Positions 23,936 through 31,742 of a DNA stretch of 47,495 nucleotides are shown one piece after another (positions within the stretch are counted from its first letter, which is position 1; the number at the start of each line of letters is the position of its first letter). This stretch comes from Cellulomonas fimi (lineage in GTDB: Bacteria; Actinomycetota; Actinomycetes; Actinomycetales; Cellulomonadaceae). The notes under the pieces are model-generated. The model had not been told where the DNA came from, made no database searches, and saw only the letters and a list, made by a program, of their open reading frames with translations. The position numbers and the translations under genes were made by a program. Where the stretch lies: NCBI RefSeq assembly GCF_028527925.1, contig NZ_JAPESW010000028.1:1-47495 (forward strand), given 5' to 3'.

Positions 23936-24757
23936 ATGACGGTGGGGTTCGTCCTGGGCGGCGGCGGTGTGCGCGGCGCCGTGCAGGTCGGCATGCTCCA
24001 GGCGCTGTTCGAGGCGGGCATCCGGCCCGACACCGTCGTCGGCACGTCGATCGGTGCGATCAACGGTGCGGCCGTCGCGGCGGACCCGACGCCCGCGGTC
24101 GTCGAGACGCTCCTGGAGGCGTGGGCGTCCCCGGCCGCCGCCGCCGTCTACGGCGACTCGTGGCCCAAGCAGCTGCGCCGGCTCGCCCGGTCGAAGACGC
24201 ACCTCAACGACCCCGCGCCGCTGCGCGCGCTGCTCGAGGAGATGCTGGGCGCCGACCGCACGTTCGAGCAGCTCGAGGTGCCCCTGGCCGTCGCGGCGGC
24301 CTCCATCGAGCGGACCGCCGAACGCTGGTTCGACAGCGGTCCGCTCATCCCGGCCGTGCTCGCGTCGTCGTCCGTGCCCGGCGTCCTGCCGCCGACGAGG
24401 ATCGGCGACGAGCACTTCGTCGACGGTGGGATCGTGAACTCCATCCCGCTCGGCGAGGCCGTGGACCGCGGCGCGACGACGGTGTACGTGCTCCAGGTCG
24501 GACGGATCGAGGAGGCGGTCGTGGCGCCCGAGAAGCCGAGCGACGTCGCGCGGGTGAGCTTCGAGATCGCGCGCCGGCACCGGTTCACGCGCGAGATCGA
24601 GCGCGTCCCGAAAGGCGTGGCGGTGCACGTCCTGCCGAGCGGCGGCCCGGCACCCGGCGACGAGAAGCTCGGGTCGTACCGGCGGATGGACGCGACCCGA
24701 CGACGCATCGACGCCGCCCGCGAGGCGACGCGCGCCTACCTCGAGGCCCGGTCATGA
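23936..24757 (+). CDS. Patatin-like phospholipase (RssA-type)
   Basis: 273 residues, soluble. The serine-aspartate dyad and oxyanion hole are intact: GGGGVRG (8-14), Ser38 in VGTSIGAING, and Asp163 in FVDGGIVNSIPL. Such enzymes release fatty acids from phospholipids. The stop overlaps the start of an acyltransferase gene (ATGA), so the two products are likely made together and may turn over the same lipid pool. There is no ribosome site before ATG 23936. CACGAT sits 6 nt upstream, so a leaderless transcript is possible. Confidence 0.92.
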   Translation: MTVGFVLGGGGVRGAVQVGMLQALFEAGIRPDTVVGTSIGAINGAAVAADPTPAVVETLLEAWASPAAAAVYGDSWPKQLRRLARSKTHLNDPAPLRALLEEMLGADRTFEQLEVPLAVAAASIERTAERWFDSGPLIPAVLASSSVPGVLPPTRIGDEHFVDGGIVNSIPLGEAVDRGATTVYVLQVGRIEEAVVAPEKPSDVARVSFEIARRHRFTREIERVPKGVAVHVLPSGGPAPGDEKLGSYRRMDATRRRIDAAREATRAYLEARS

Positions 24758-25839
24758 CCTGGCGGCTGCCGCCCCGGTGGGTGCGGCGGGTCGTGCTGGC
24801 ACCCGCGATCGTCGCGCTCGCCGTCCTGCTCGTCCCGACGAGCCTCATGCTGATCCTGCTGGTGCTCGGTGCGGTCACGTGGGCCCTGCCCGGGCGGCTG
24901 CGCGTCTCGCGCGCGCTCTGGATGGCGAGCTTCTACGTGCTGTGGGACGCCGCGTGCCTCGTCGCGCTGCTCGGGCTGTGGATCGGGTCCGGGTTCGGGT
25001 GGGCGATCCACCGCCCGGCGTTCGAGCGGGCGCACTACCGGCTCGCCCGCCGCATGATGCAGGTCCTGTTCTGGCAGGTCCGCTGGACGCTGCGGCTGAG
25101 GATCGACATCGTCGACGCCGACCTCGGCACCGTCCTCACCGGGCAGCCGATCGTCGTCGCGAGCCGGCACGCCGGACCCGGCGACTCGTTCATCCTGGTC
25201 CACGCGCTGCTCAACTGGTTCGACCGCGAGCCGCGGATCGTCCTCAAGGACACCCTCCAGTGGGACCCGGCGATCGACGTGCTGCTCAACCGCCTGCCCA
25301 CGCAGTTCATCACCCCGCGCAAGGCCCGCCGCGACGGTTCTCCGGGCCTGGCCGCGGCCGTCGGTGACCTGGCCGACGGGCTGGGACCCCGTGGCGCGCT
25401 GCTGATCTTCCCCGAGGGCGGCAACTTCACGCCCCGACGACGGCGCGCGCGGATCGACGCGCTGCGGCGCGAGGGCCGCGACGAGCTCGCCGTGCAGGCC
25501 GAGCAGATGACGAACGTCATGGCGCCGCACGCGGGCGGGGTGCTGTCCGCGCTCGACGAGGCGCCCGACGCCGGGGTCGTGTTCGTCGGGCACACCGGTC
25601 TCGACCGGCTGGTCACCGTGCACGACATCTGGCGCGAGCTGCCCATGGACAAGCGGATCGTCATGAAGGGGTGGAGCGTCGCGCCCGCGGACGTGCCGCG
25701 CGACCGCGTCGCCGCCGAGGAGTGGCTGTTCGCCTCGTGGCTGCGCATCGACGAGTGGATCGAGGAGAACGAGCCGCCGGTCGACGCCGACGGGACCACC
25801 GGCCGCCCGGTGAGCGGTCAGACCGCGTCGAGCACGTAG
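24754..25839 (+). CDS. PlsC-like 1-acylglycerol-phosphate acyltransferase, membrane-bound
   Basis: 361 residues. Two or three N-terminal TM segments (VVLAPAIVALAVLLVP, LMLILLVLGAVTWALP, VLWDAACLVALLGLWI) precede the acyltransferase domain. The HX4D motif is present as SRHAGPGDSF, then LPTQFITPRKA, and the substrate-binding FPEGGNFTP, a variant of FPEGTR. It should transfer an acyl chain to a lysophospholipid on the cytoplasmic face. ATG 24754 overlaps the patatin stop by 4 nt. Its 3' end overlaps that of the convergent methyltransferase gene by 22 nt (25818-25839). Confidence 0.9.
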   Translation: MTWRLPPRWVRRVVLAPAIVALAVLLVPTSLMLILLVLGAVTWALPGRLRVSRALWMASFYVLWDAACLVALLGLWIGSGFGWAIHRPAFERAHYRLARRMMQVLFWQVRWTLRLRIDIVDADLGTVLTGQPIVVASRHAGPGDSFILVHALLNWFDREPRIVLKDTLQWDPAIDVLLNRLPTQFITPRKARRDGSPGLAAAVGDLADGLGPRGALLIFPEGGNFTPRRRRARIDALRREGRDELAVQAEQMTNVMAPHAGGVLSALDEAPDAGVVFVGHTGLDRLVTVHDIWRELPMDKRIVMKGWSVAPADVPRDRVAAEEWLFASWLRIDEWIEENEPPVDADGTTGRPVSGQTASST

Positions 25840-27113
25840 ACGCGCGGGTGGTGGCCCTTCGCGAACACCCGCAGCGTCTCGCGCACGGACCACAGCGCCG
25901 ACGCCTCGCGCAGGCAGCGCTCCATGACCTTGACCTCGTGCGTCACGACGACGCAGCGCGCTCCCGGTGCCGCGGCCGCCCGTGCGGCACGCAGGACCCC
26001 CGCGTGCACGTCGACGGCCGACGCGTGGTCGCCGTGCAGCCCGCTCCACGGCGGGTCGACCAGCACCAGGTCGGACGCGCCGGCCTGCCACGGCCCGTCG
26101 GGACCGGGGGCGCTCGTGAGGACGTCGGCGGCGACGAGCGTCGCGCGGACGTGCGCGGCGGCGAGGTTGGCGCGGGCCGCGTCGAGGGCCTCGGCGGACG
26201 TGTCGACACCGACGGCGCTCGCGGCAGGCCCGGCCAGCAGGCGCTCGGCGAGCAGCGTGCCCGAGCCGCACATGAGGTTGAGCACGCGGTCCTCGTCGCG
26301 CACGCCGCCGAGGCGGACCATCGCCGCCGCGATCGTCGCGTTGAGCGCACCGGGGTAGTCGGCGACGCGCCACGTCCGGGCGGACAGCGGGCGCGGGCCG
26401 ACGCGTACGAGCACGTCCCAGCCGGGGTCGACGTCGGCGGCGCGGCCGCGCGCGTCGTCAGGTCTCGACCGCGCACCCCTGGCCGTCGGGCGTGCGTCGC
26501 CGGTCGGGCGTGCGCCGCGACGCACGCGGATCACCAGCTGACCGTCGGCGGGGTCGTGCAGCAGGCCGGTCGCGTCGTGCAGCAGGTCGGCCAGGCGGGC
26601 GAAGACCGCGGAGTCCGACCCGGCCGCCTCGAACCGGAACGACGACGAGCCCGCGACGCGCAGCGACGCGTAGACGGCGTCGACGATCCGTGCCAGGTGG
26701 TCGCCGCTGGTCAGCGACCGTGGGCGGGGGACGTCGAAGTGCAGCGACACGTACGCGGCGACCGCGGTGCGCAGCCGCAGCACGTCGGCGAGGGGGCCGT
26801 CGAGACGGACCGCGAGCGCGTCGTCCCGACCGGCGACGTCGACGGGCGCACGTCGCGGAGCGAACACCTCGACGACCTCGTCGTGCAGCACGTCCCGCAG
26901 CCCGTCGAGGTAGGTGAGCTCGACCAGCGTCCCGGTCGGCCGGGCTGCGGTCGGTGGTGTCTTCCGATCGCGTGCCGGCCGTGAGGCGGGTTGCCTGCCC
27001 CGCCGCTCGTGCCGCTCGTGGCGCTGCTCGTCGTCTCGGCGCTCCCCCCCGCCGGGACGGCCCTGGCCGCCCGGCCCGGGGCGTCTGCCGGGTCGGCTGT
27101 CGCGGTGCGGCAC
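25818..27113 (-). CDS. Class I SAM-dependent methyltransferase, rRNA/tRNA type, with basic N-terminal extension
   Basis: 431 residues from GTG 27113, which begins 1 nt after the TetR stop, so translation is probably coupled. The first ~55 residues are a disordered Arg/Gly/His-rich tract (GRRPGPGGQGRPGGGERRDD). Then comes a THUMP-like region (LHFDVPRPRSLTSGDHLARI) and the methyltransferase core: NLMCGSGTLLAERLL (SAM site), VGVDTSAEALDAARANLAAA, and the catalytic DPPW in LVLVDPPWSG. This layout fits TrmN/RlmL-like N2-guanine RNA methyltransferases. The RNA target is unknown; the basic tract would suit RNA binding. Confidence 0.82.
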   Translation of the reverse strand: MPHRDSRPGRRPGPGGQGRPGGGERRDDEQRHERHERRGRQPASRPARDRKTPPTAARPTGTLVELTYLDGLRDVLHDEVVEVFAPRRAPVDVAGRDDALAVRLDGPLADVLRLRTAVAAYVSLHFDVPRPRSLTSGDHLARIVDAVYASLRVAGSSSFRFEAAGSDSAVFARLADLLHDATGLLHDPADGQLVIRVRRGARPTGDARPTARGARSRPDDARGRAADVDPGWDVLVRVGPRPLSARTWRVADYPGALNATIAAAMVRLGGVRDEDRVLNLMCGSGTLLAERLLAGPAASAVGVDTSAEALDAARANLAAAHVRATLVAADVLTSAPGPDGPWQAGASDLVLVDPPWSGLHGDHASAVDVHAGVLRAARAAAAPGARCVVVTHEVKVMERCLREASALWSVRETLRVFAKGHHPRVYVLDAV

Positions 27114-27114
27114 G

Positions 27115-27720
27115 TCAGGCGGGGACGGGCGTGAGGGCGCCGACGGCGCGGAGCACGAACGTCTCGGTCTGCTCGATCGCGCGCTCGCGCTCGGCGCCGC
27201 TCCTGGGCACGCCCCGGCCGGACAGGCACGCGTTGACGAGCGGGACGATCGTGTCGACGTCCTGGTCGGGGAAGACGCCGGCCTCGATCCCGGCGGCGAG
27301 GATGCGGCGCAGGATCTGCTCGACGACGACGACGTGCTCGCGGACGCGCTGCTGGGCGCCGCGGGACAGGACCGAGCGCAGCTCGGGTCCGGGGGCGACG
27401 TGGTAGACGCGGGTCAGGGACGCCTGCTGCCGGACGTAGGTGCGCAGCTGCTCGACGGGGTCGTCGATGTCGTCGAGCGAGCGCTGGAGCGTGGCGGTGT
27501 ACTGCTCGGTCTCGTGCGTGATGAAGCCGAGGAGCAGCGCCTCCTTGTCGGGGAAGTGGTTGTAGACGGCGGTGCGCCCGACGCCGGCGGCCTGGGCGAT
27601 CTCGGCGAGCGTGATGGCGTCGAAGCCGCGCTCGGCCATGAGGGCGGACAGCGCGGCGAAGAGCTTGCTGCGCGTCTGCTCGCGGTGCTCGTGCAGCGAC
27701 CCGCCGATGATCTTGGGCAT
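27115..27720 (-). CDS. TetR family transcriptional regulator
   Basis: 201 residues. The N-terminal HTH is typical: TRSKLFAALSALMAERGFDAITLAEIAQ, then AAGVGRTAVYNHFPDKEALLLGF. The C-terminal ligand domain ends with VFPDQDVDTIVPLVNACLSGRG. The stop is followed after one nucleotide by the GTG of the methyltransferase gene, so the pair forms an operon. A TGACA-N13-TGTCA inverted repeat at 27723-27745, just upstream of ATG 27720, is a candidate autoregulatory site. The effector is unknown. Confidence 0.93.
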   Translation of the reverse strand: MPKIIGGSLHEHREQTRSKLFAALSALMAERGFDAITLAEIAQAAGVGRTAVYNHFPDKEALLLGFITHETEQYTATLQRSLDDIDDPVEQLRTYVRQQASLTRVYHVAPGPELRSVLSRGAQQRVREHVVVVEQILRRILAAGIEAGVFPDQDVDTIVPLVNACLSGRGVPRSGAERERAIEQTETFVLRAVGALTPVPA

Positions 27721-27722
27721 GG

Positions 27723-27745
27723 TGACATCGTCTCACGTTCTGTCA
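27723..27745 (-). promoter_or_regulatory. Possible TetR operator
   Basis: TGACA (27723-27727) and TGTCA (27741-27745) are inverted arms 13 nt apart, beginning 3 nt upstream of the TetR ATG. The patch is lower in GC than its surroundings. Binding here would block transcription of the tetR-methyltransferase operon. Confidence 0.35.
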
Positions 27746-27773
27746 GAAACCCGTCCCCGTGCCCGCGCGCTGG

Positions 27774-29894
27774 TCAGGCGCGCGTTCGCGGTCGCGCGAA
27801 CACGCCGCCGATGAACCCGAGCACGGCGCCGACGAGGATCAGCGGCACGCCGTTGGTCACGACGAACGCATCGTCGACGGGGAACTGCAGCTGCGCGACG
27901 AGCGCGCCGATCCCGAGCAGCGCGGCGAGGATCGCCGACCGCCGGATCTGCTTCCCCGTCCCGGTCAGCCCGAGCAGCATGATGAGCGCGAGCAGCGCGA
28001 CCAGCAGGGTCGCCGCGACCGCGGCCGCGATGCTGATCGCGACCTCGTTGCCCGTCGACGCCTCCGTCACGACGAGCTCGAGGTCGACGACCTGCCCGTC
28101 GAGCCACGGCAGCAGCGCACCGGCGAGCATCGCGAGCGCGCCGAGCCAGACCAGCCACAGCTTCGCCACCGGCCGCCAGTCGCGCGCCCTCTGCGTGAGG
28201 GTCGCGGCACCCTCGACGGACCCGGCGGCGTCGCTCGCCACGACGGTCACCGCGCGGGACCGCTGCGTCCCGCCGTCGGGCAGGGGCGCGTCGAACGAGA
28301 GCTGCACGCGCGCGACCTGACCGGGCGCGACCGTGAGCTGGTCCTGCGAGAACGTGAACCGCGCCTGCCCGAGCTCGTCGCGCGCCGTCATCCGCACCGA
28401 GAGGGGTGAGGTGCCCGCGCGGTTGTCGACGTCGACCGCGAACGAACCCCGGCGCGCCTCGGTCGCGAGCGTCGCCGGGTGCAGCGCGACGCGGGCCGTC
28501 GTGATCGGGTCCGCGGGTGCGCTCACGTCGAGCACGCCCGTCGCCTCGACCTCGCGTCGACCGTCCGACACGACGACCGAGAACGGGCGGGACGCCGACG
28601 TGCCCGGGGCCGGGGCGCTCGTCCGCAGCAGCGCGTGCACGCGCGTCGCCCGGCCGCCCGGCACCACGAACCGGTCGTGCCCGAACGAGAACGCGACGAG
28701 ACGCTGCGGGTCGCGGCCGGTCACGTCGACCGCGAGCCCGTCGTCCTCCGCGCGGTTGTCGACGATGACGTCGAACGCGCCCGTGTCCGTCCCGACGACG
28801 TGCAGGTGGCTCGGCTCGAGCCGCACGGTGAACGGCTCGGGCTCCTCGATCGCGGCGGTGCGCTGCACGACCGTGACCGACGTCGCCACGGGCCCGTCGT
28901 CGTCGGACGCCGACAGCGTGAGCCGCCGGGTCGCGTCGCGGCCAGGGTCCAGGGCGGGTGCGCTGAACCGCACGCGCACGTCCGCGGTGCCGAGCGCCGG
29001 GACGTCCACGGCGGGCGGGACGACGTCGGCCCGCACGACGTCCTCGTCGTCCTGCACGGTCAGCGCGTAGTGCCGCGGGTGGTTGGACGCCCGGTTGTCG
29101 ACCGTCACCGTGAACGCGCCGTCGGTCGCGTCGTCGAGCTGGAGCAGGTGCGGACGCGGCGTGAGCGTCGGCGGCGGGCCGTACGGCGGCACGGTGACGC
29201 GCACCGCGACGGGCGCGGCCTTGGTCGGGTCGAGCGACGAGCGCACGAGCATGGGCAGGTCGAGGTTCTGCGCGACCACCGGCTCGCCGGGACGTGCCGC
29301 GAGCGTCACCGTGACCGTGCGCGCCTCGCCGGGCATGAGGTTCGCGTCGTCGTGGGTCACCACCAGCCAGGACGGCGGCGCGAGCGCGTGCACGACCATC
29401 CCGTCGACGACCGGCGAGACGTTCTTCAGCGACAGCGTGAACGTCCCCGGGGTGTCCTTGGTGACGACGACCGCCGCCTGCTCGGGCGACACGACGGGGA
29501 CCTCGGCGCGCTCCTCGGGCCGCAGCTCGGTGGGCGTCGGTCCGGTCGCACCGGCCGCGGCGGTCGTGCCGAGCGGTCCCGTCCCTGTCCCCGGCGTCGC
29601 GGGTGCGGGCGTCGTCGCAGCCGGCGCACCGCTGATCGGCGTCGTCGCCGTGGGGGTGGTGGTCGGAGCGGGTGCCGTCGTCGTCGCCGTGGAGGCCGGG
29701 CCCGTCGCCGGCCCGCCCGTCGCCGTCCCGCCGGCCGACGGTCCTCCCGTCGCGGGCGTCCCTGTCGTAGGCGCGCCCGTCGGGCCGGACGGCTGCTGGC
29801 CGCCGTCCCAGCCGAAGTACGTGTCGCACACCCGGCAGAACTCCGCCGTCGCCGGGTTCGCGGCGCCGCACACCTCGCAGATGCGCTCGGCCAT
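27774..29894 (-). CDS. Zinc-ribbon protein with Ig-like repeats and a C-terminal membrane domain
   Basis: 706 residues, family not recognised. The N-terminus has a treble-clef zinc ribbon (CEVCGAANPATAEFCRVC, residues 6-23). Next comes a ~100-residue Thr/Pro/Ala/Gly low-complexity stretch. Then follow four or so Ig-like beta modules, recognisable by recurring cores TFTLSLKNVS, AFTVTVDNRA, AFDVIVDNRA and SFAVDVDNRA. They are NPCBM/COG1470-like by appearance. The last ~150 residues hold about four TM helices (KLWLVWLGALAMLAGALLPW, LLVALLALIMLLGL, AILAALLGIGALVA, LILVGAVLGFIGGVF). There is no signal peptide. A zinc ribbon normally lies inside the cell while Ig-like repeats are usually outside, so the topology is puzzling. 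ATG 29894 has AGGGAGA 6 nt upstream. Confidence 0.8.
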   Translation of the reverse strand: MAERICEVCGAANPATAEFCRVCDTYFGWDGGQQPSGPTGAPTTGTPATGGPSAGGTATGGPATGPASTATTTAPAPTTTPTATTPISGAPAATTPAPATPGTGTGPLGTTAAAGATGPTPTELRPEERAEVPVVSPEQAAVVVTKDTPGTFTLSLKNVSPVVDGMVVHALAPPSWLVVTHDDANLMPGEARTVTVTLAARPGEPVVAQNLDLPMLVRSSLDPTKAAPVAVRVTVPPYGPPPTLTPRPHLLQLDDATDGAFTVTVDNRASNHPRHYALTVQDDEDVVRADVVPPAVDVPALGTADVRVRFSAPALDPGRDATRRLTLSASDDDGPVATSVTVVQRTAAIEEPEPFTVRLEPSHLHVVGTDTGAFDVIVDNRAEDDGLAVDVTGRDPQRLVAFSFGHDRFVVPGGRATRVHALLRTSAPAPGTSASRPFSVVVSDGRREVEATGVLDVSAPADPITTARVALHPATLATEARRGSFAVDVDNRAGTSPLSVRMTARDELGQARFTFSQDQLTVAPGQVARVQLSFDAPLPDGGTQRSRAVTVVASDAAGSVEGAATLTQRARDWRPVAKLWLVWLGALAMLAGALLPWLDGQVVDLELVVTEASTGNEVAISIAAAVAATLLVALLALIMLLGLTGTGKQIRRSAILAALLGIGALVAQLQFPVDDAFVVTNGVPLILVGAVLGFIGGVFARPRTRA

Positions 29895-29917
29895 CGGCGT
29901 CTCCCTCGACCCTCGTC

Positions 29918-29923
29918 AGGCTA
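29918..29923 (-). promoter_or_regulatory. -10 element of the zinc-ribbon gene
   Basis: On the minus strand TAGCCT lies ~24 nt before ATG 29894, leaving a short leader that carries AGGGAGA. No clear -35 element is seen. The rest of the 287-nt divergent gap up to 30181 holds only the regulator promoter (TACACT at 30132-30137). Confidence 0.4.
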
Positions 29924-30181
29924 GTCGCGCGGTGCCCGGCCGAGGCAGGCCGTGCCCGATCGGGCAACCGACGGTGCCCGCGCAGACCGGGCGCCCGGCC
30001 GTCGGCCGCCCGAGGGGAAGGAGCACGCGCGGGGCCGGGAAGTACGCGTCGTCGACGGGAGTTCTGGCAAGCATCCCGCCGGCGCGGGCGACACGTCCGC
30101 GGACACCCGCGCGGGAACTGCGGACGATTCGTACACTCGGGACACGGGGGCAGTGCTCGGCGGTGGGTCGAGGGGAGAGTC

Positions 30182-31465
30182 ATGTCGCAGCACGACTCCG
30201 TGCGGGTCGCCCACGAGCACTTCGTCACGACCGGACGGCTCGCCGGGCAGCACGTCCGACGCCTCGTCGCGGACTCGTGGCGACGCAGCGCGCGCAGCGG
30301 CGTCGACCCCGAGGTCCCCGCGCCGCCCGTCGACATGGCCGGTCGCACCCTCACGACCTACCGCCGCGGCCACGCGCTCTCGGCCGCGATGCCCGTCGTG
30401 CGCGACCTTCTCGTACGCCCGGGCGCGGGCGCGGGGTGGATCACCGCGCTGACCGACGACGCCGGCCGGCTCCTGTGGGTCGAGGGCGACCGCGACGTGC
30501 GCCGCAAGGTCGAGGGCGTCGGGTTCGTCGAGGGTGCCGTGTGGAGCGAGGACCGGGCGGGGACGAACGCGCCCGGCGTCGCGCTGGTCACCGAGCGACC
30601 CGCGCAGGTCGTCGGCACCGAGCACTACGCGCGGACCGTGCACCCGTGGAACTGCACCGCCGCGCCCGTCCGCGCCCCGTCCGGTCAGGTGCTCGGGGTG
30701 CTCGACGTGACGGGCGGACCCGTCGTCGCGACCGCCGTGATGATGTCGCTGGTCCGGGCGACCGTCGCCGCCGTCGAGGCCGAGCTCGCACGCGCCGCGG
30801 TCGCGCCCGTCCTGCAGCTCCCGTCGGACCGGACGGTCGCGGCGGTCACCGGTGGTCAGCGCGCGTCCGCCTGCCCTCGTCTGCGCGTCCTGGGTCCCGC
30901 GGTCCCGACGTTGACGCTGGACGGCCGCGAGGTGCGGCTCACGCTGCGGCACGCCGAGATCCTGCTGCTCCTCGCGCAGCACCCCGGCGGTCTGACCGCC
31001 GACGAGCTCGCCGTGCAGCTGAGCGACGACGTGCTCTCCGACGTGACCGTGCGCGCCGAGGTGTCGCGCCTGCGCCGCGTCGTCGGCCCCCTGCTGTCGC
31101 CGTCCCGCCCGTACCGCCTCACCGCGCCGGTCCGCTCCGACGCCGACACCGTGCGCAGGCTGCTCGAGGTCGGCGACGTGGTCGCCGCGCTCGCCAACCA
31201 CCCCGGCCTCGTCCTGCCGCGTTCCGTCGCACCCGGTGTCGAGCGCATCCGCGAGGACCTGCGCGCCGACCTGCGCGCCGCCGTGCTGGCCAGCCACGAG
31301 GAGGGCGCGGTGTCCCGGTGGGTGTCGTCCGACGACGGCGCCGACGACTGGCAGGCGTGGCAGCGCCTCGCCGTCCTCGCCCCGCGCGGCACCCCGGCGC
31401 ACGTCCAGGCCCGCGGCCGCCTCGACCTCCTGGCCCGCCGCCTGGCGACCCACCGCGCCGGCTGA
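30182..31465 (+). CDS. GAF domain transcriptional regulator of the aldehyde dehydrogenase module
   Basis: 427 residues; GGGGAG 6 nt before ATG 30182. The N-terminal region ([27 protein letters not shown]) and the GAF domain ([64 protein letters not shown]) are like those of AcoR-type activators. Instead of a sigma-54 AAA+ domain it ends in a winged-helix part ([44 protein letters not shown]), so it is sigma-54 independent. In Actinobacteria this type sits beside an acetaldehyde dehydrogenase gene, as here, and probably activates it. GTGCAA repeats upstream of that gene are candidate targets. Confidence 0.88.
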   Translation: MSQHDSVRVAHEHFVTTGRLAGQHVRRLVADSWRRSARSGVDPEVPAPPVDMAGRTLTTYRRGHALSAAMPVVRDLLVRPGAGAGWITALTDDAGRLLWVEGDRDVRRKVEGVGFVEGAVWSEDRAGTNAPGVALVTERPAQVVGTEHYARTVHPWNCTAAPVRAPSGQVLGVLDVTGGPVVATAVMMSLVRATVAAVEAELARAAVAPVLQLPSDRTVAAVTGGQRASACPRLRVLGPAVPTLTLDGREVRLTLRHAEILLLLAQHPGGLTADELAVQLSDDVLSDVTVRAEVSRLRRVVGPLLSPSRPYRLTAPVRSDADTVRRLLEVGDVVAALANHPGLVLPRSVAPGVERIREDLRADLRAAVLASHEEGAVSRWVSSDDGADDWQAWQRLAVLAPRGTPAHVQARGRLDLLARRLATHRAG

Positions 31466-31493
31466 CCCCGACGTCGCGGCGGTCCGAGCGCGA

Positions 31494-31549
31494 CGAGCAC
31501 AACATCAGGCGCGCACGGAGGGCCGGAAGCGCACGCAATGTTGTGCTCG
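31494..31549 (+). terminator. 12-bp inverted repeat after the GAF regulator
   Basis: CGAGCACAACAT (31494-31505) and ATGTTGTGCTCG (31538-31549) pair perfectly with a 32-nt spacer, 28 nt after the regulator stop. It may end that transcript. Its lower GC also makes an operator possible. It is followed by 3.5 tandem copies of GGGCAGC (31551-31575). Confidence 0.5.
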
Positions 31550-31577
31550 CGGGCAGCGGGCAGCGGGCAGCGGGCTA

Positions 31578-31651
31578 TTGCACGTCGAGGTCGGCTCGGC
31601 GGTGCCGCGCCGACCGCTGACCCGGAGGGCGGTGCAACGGTCGTGCAACGG
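31578..31651 (+). promoter_or_regulatory. GTGCAA-site cluster upstream of the aldehyde dehydrogenase promoter
   Basis: TTGCAC (31578-31583) is the inverted form of GTGCAA. GTGCAACGG occurs twice in direct repeat, at 31632-31640 and 31643-31651, 11 nt apart. The cluster lies directly before a -10-like TAGCGT (31660-31665). This is the layout expected for an activator bound next to RNA polymerase. Confidence 0.5.
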
Positions 31652-31659
31652 CCCGTGCC

Positions 31660-31665
31660 TAGCGT
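31660..31665 (+). promoter_or_regulatory. -10 element of the aldehyde dehydrogenase gene
   Basis: TAGCGT lies ~77 nt before ATG 31743 and 8 nt after the second GTGCAACGG. No -35 consensus is present, consistent with activator dependence. CAGGGAGG lies just before the ATG as a ribosome site. Confidence 0.4.
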
Positions 31666-31742
31666 GGACGTGTCGCGGCAACGACGCCGCGACCGCGGGT
31701 GCGCCACAAGCCTCCGCCCGCGGACCCCGCCAGGGAGGCGTG

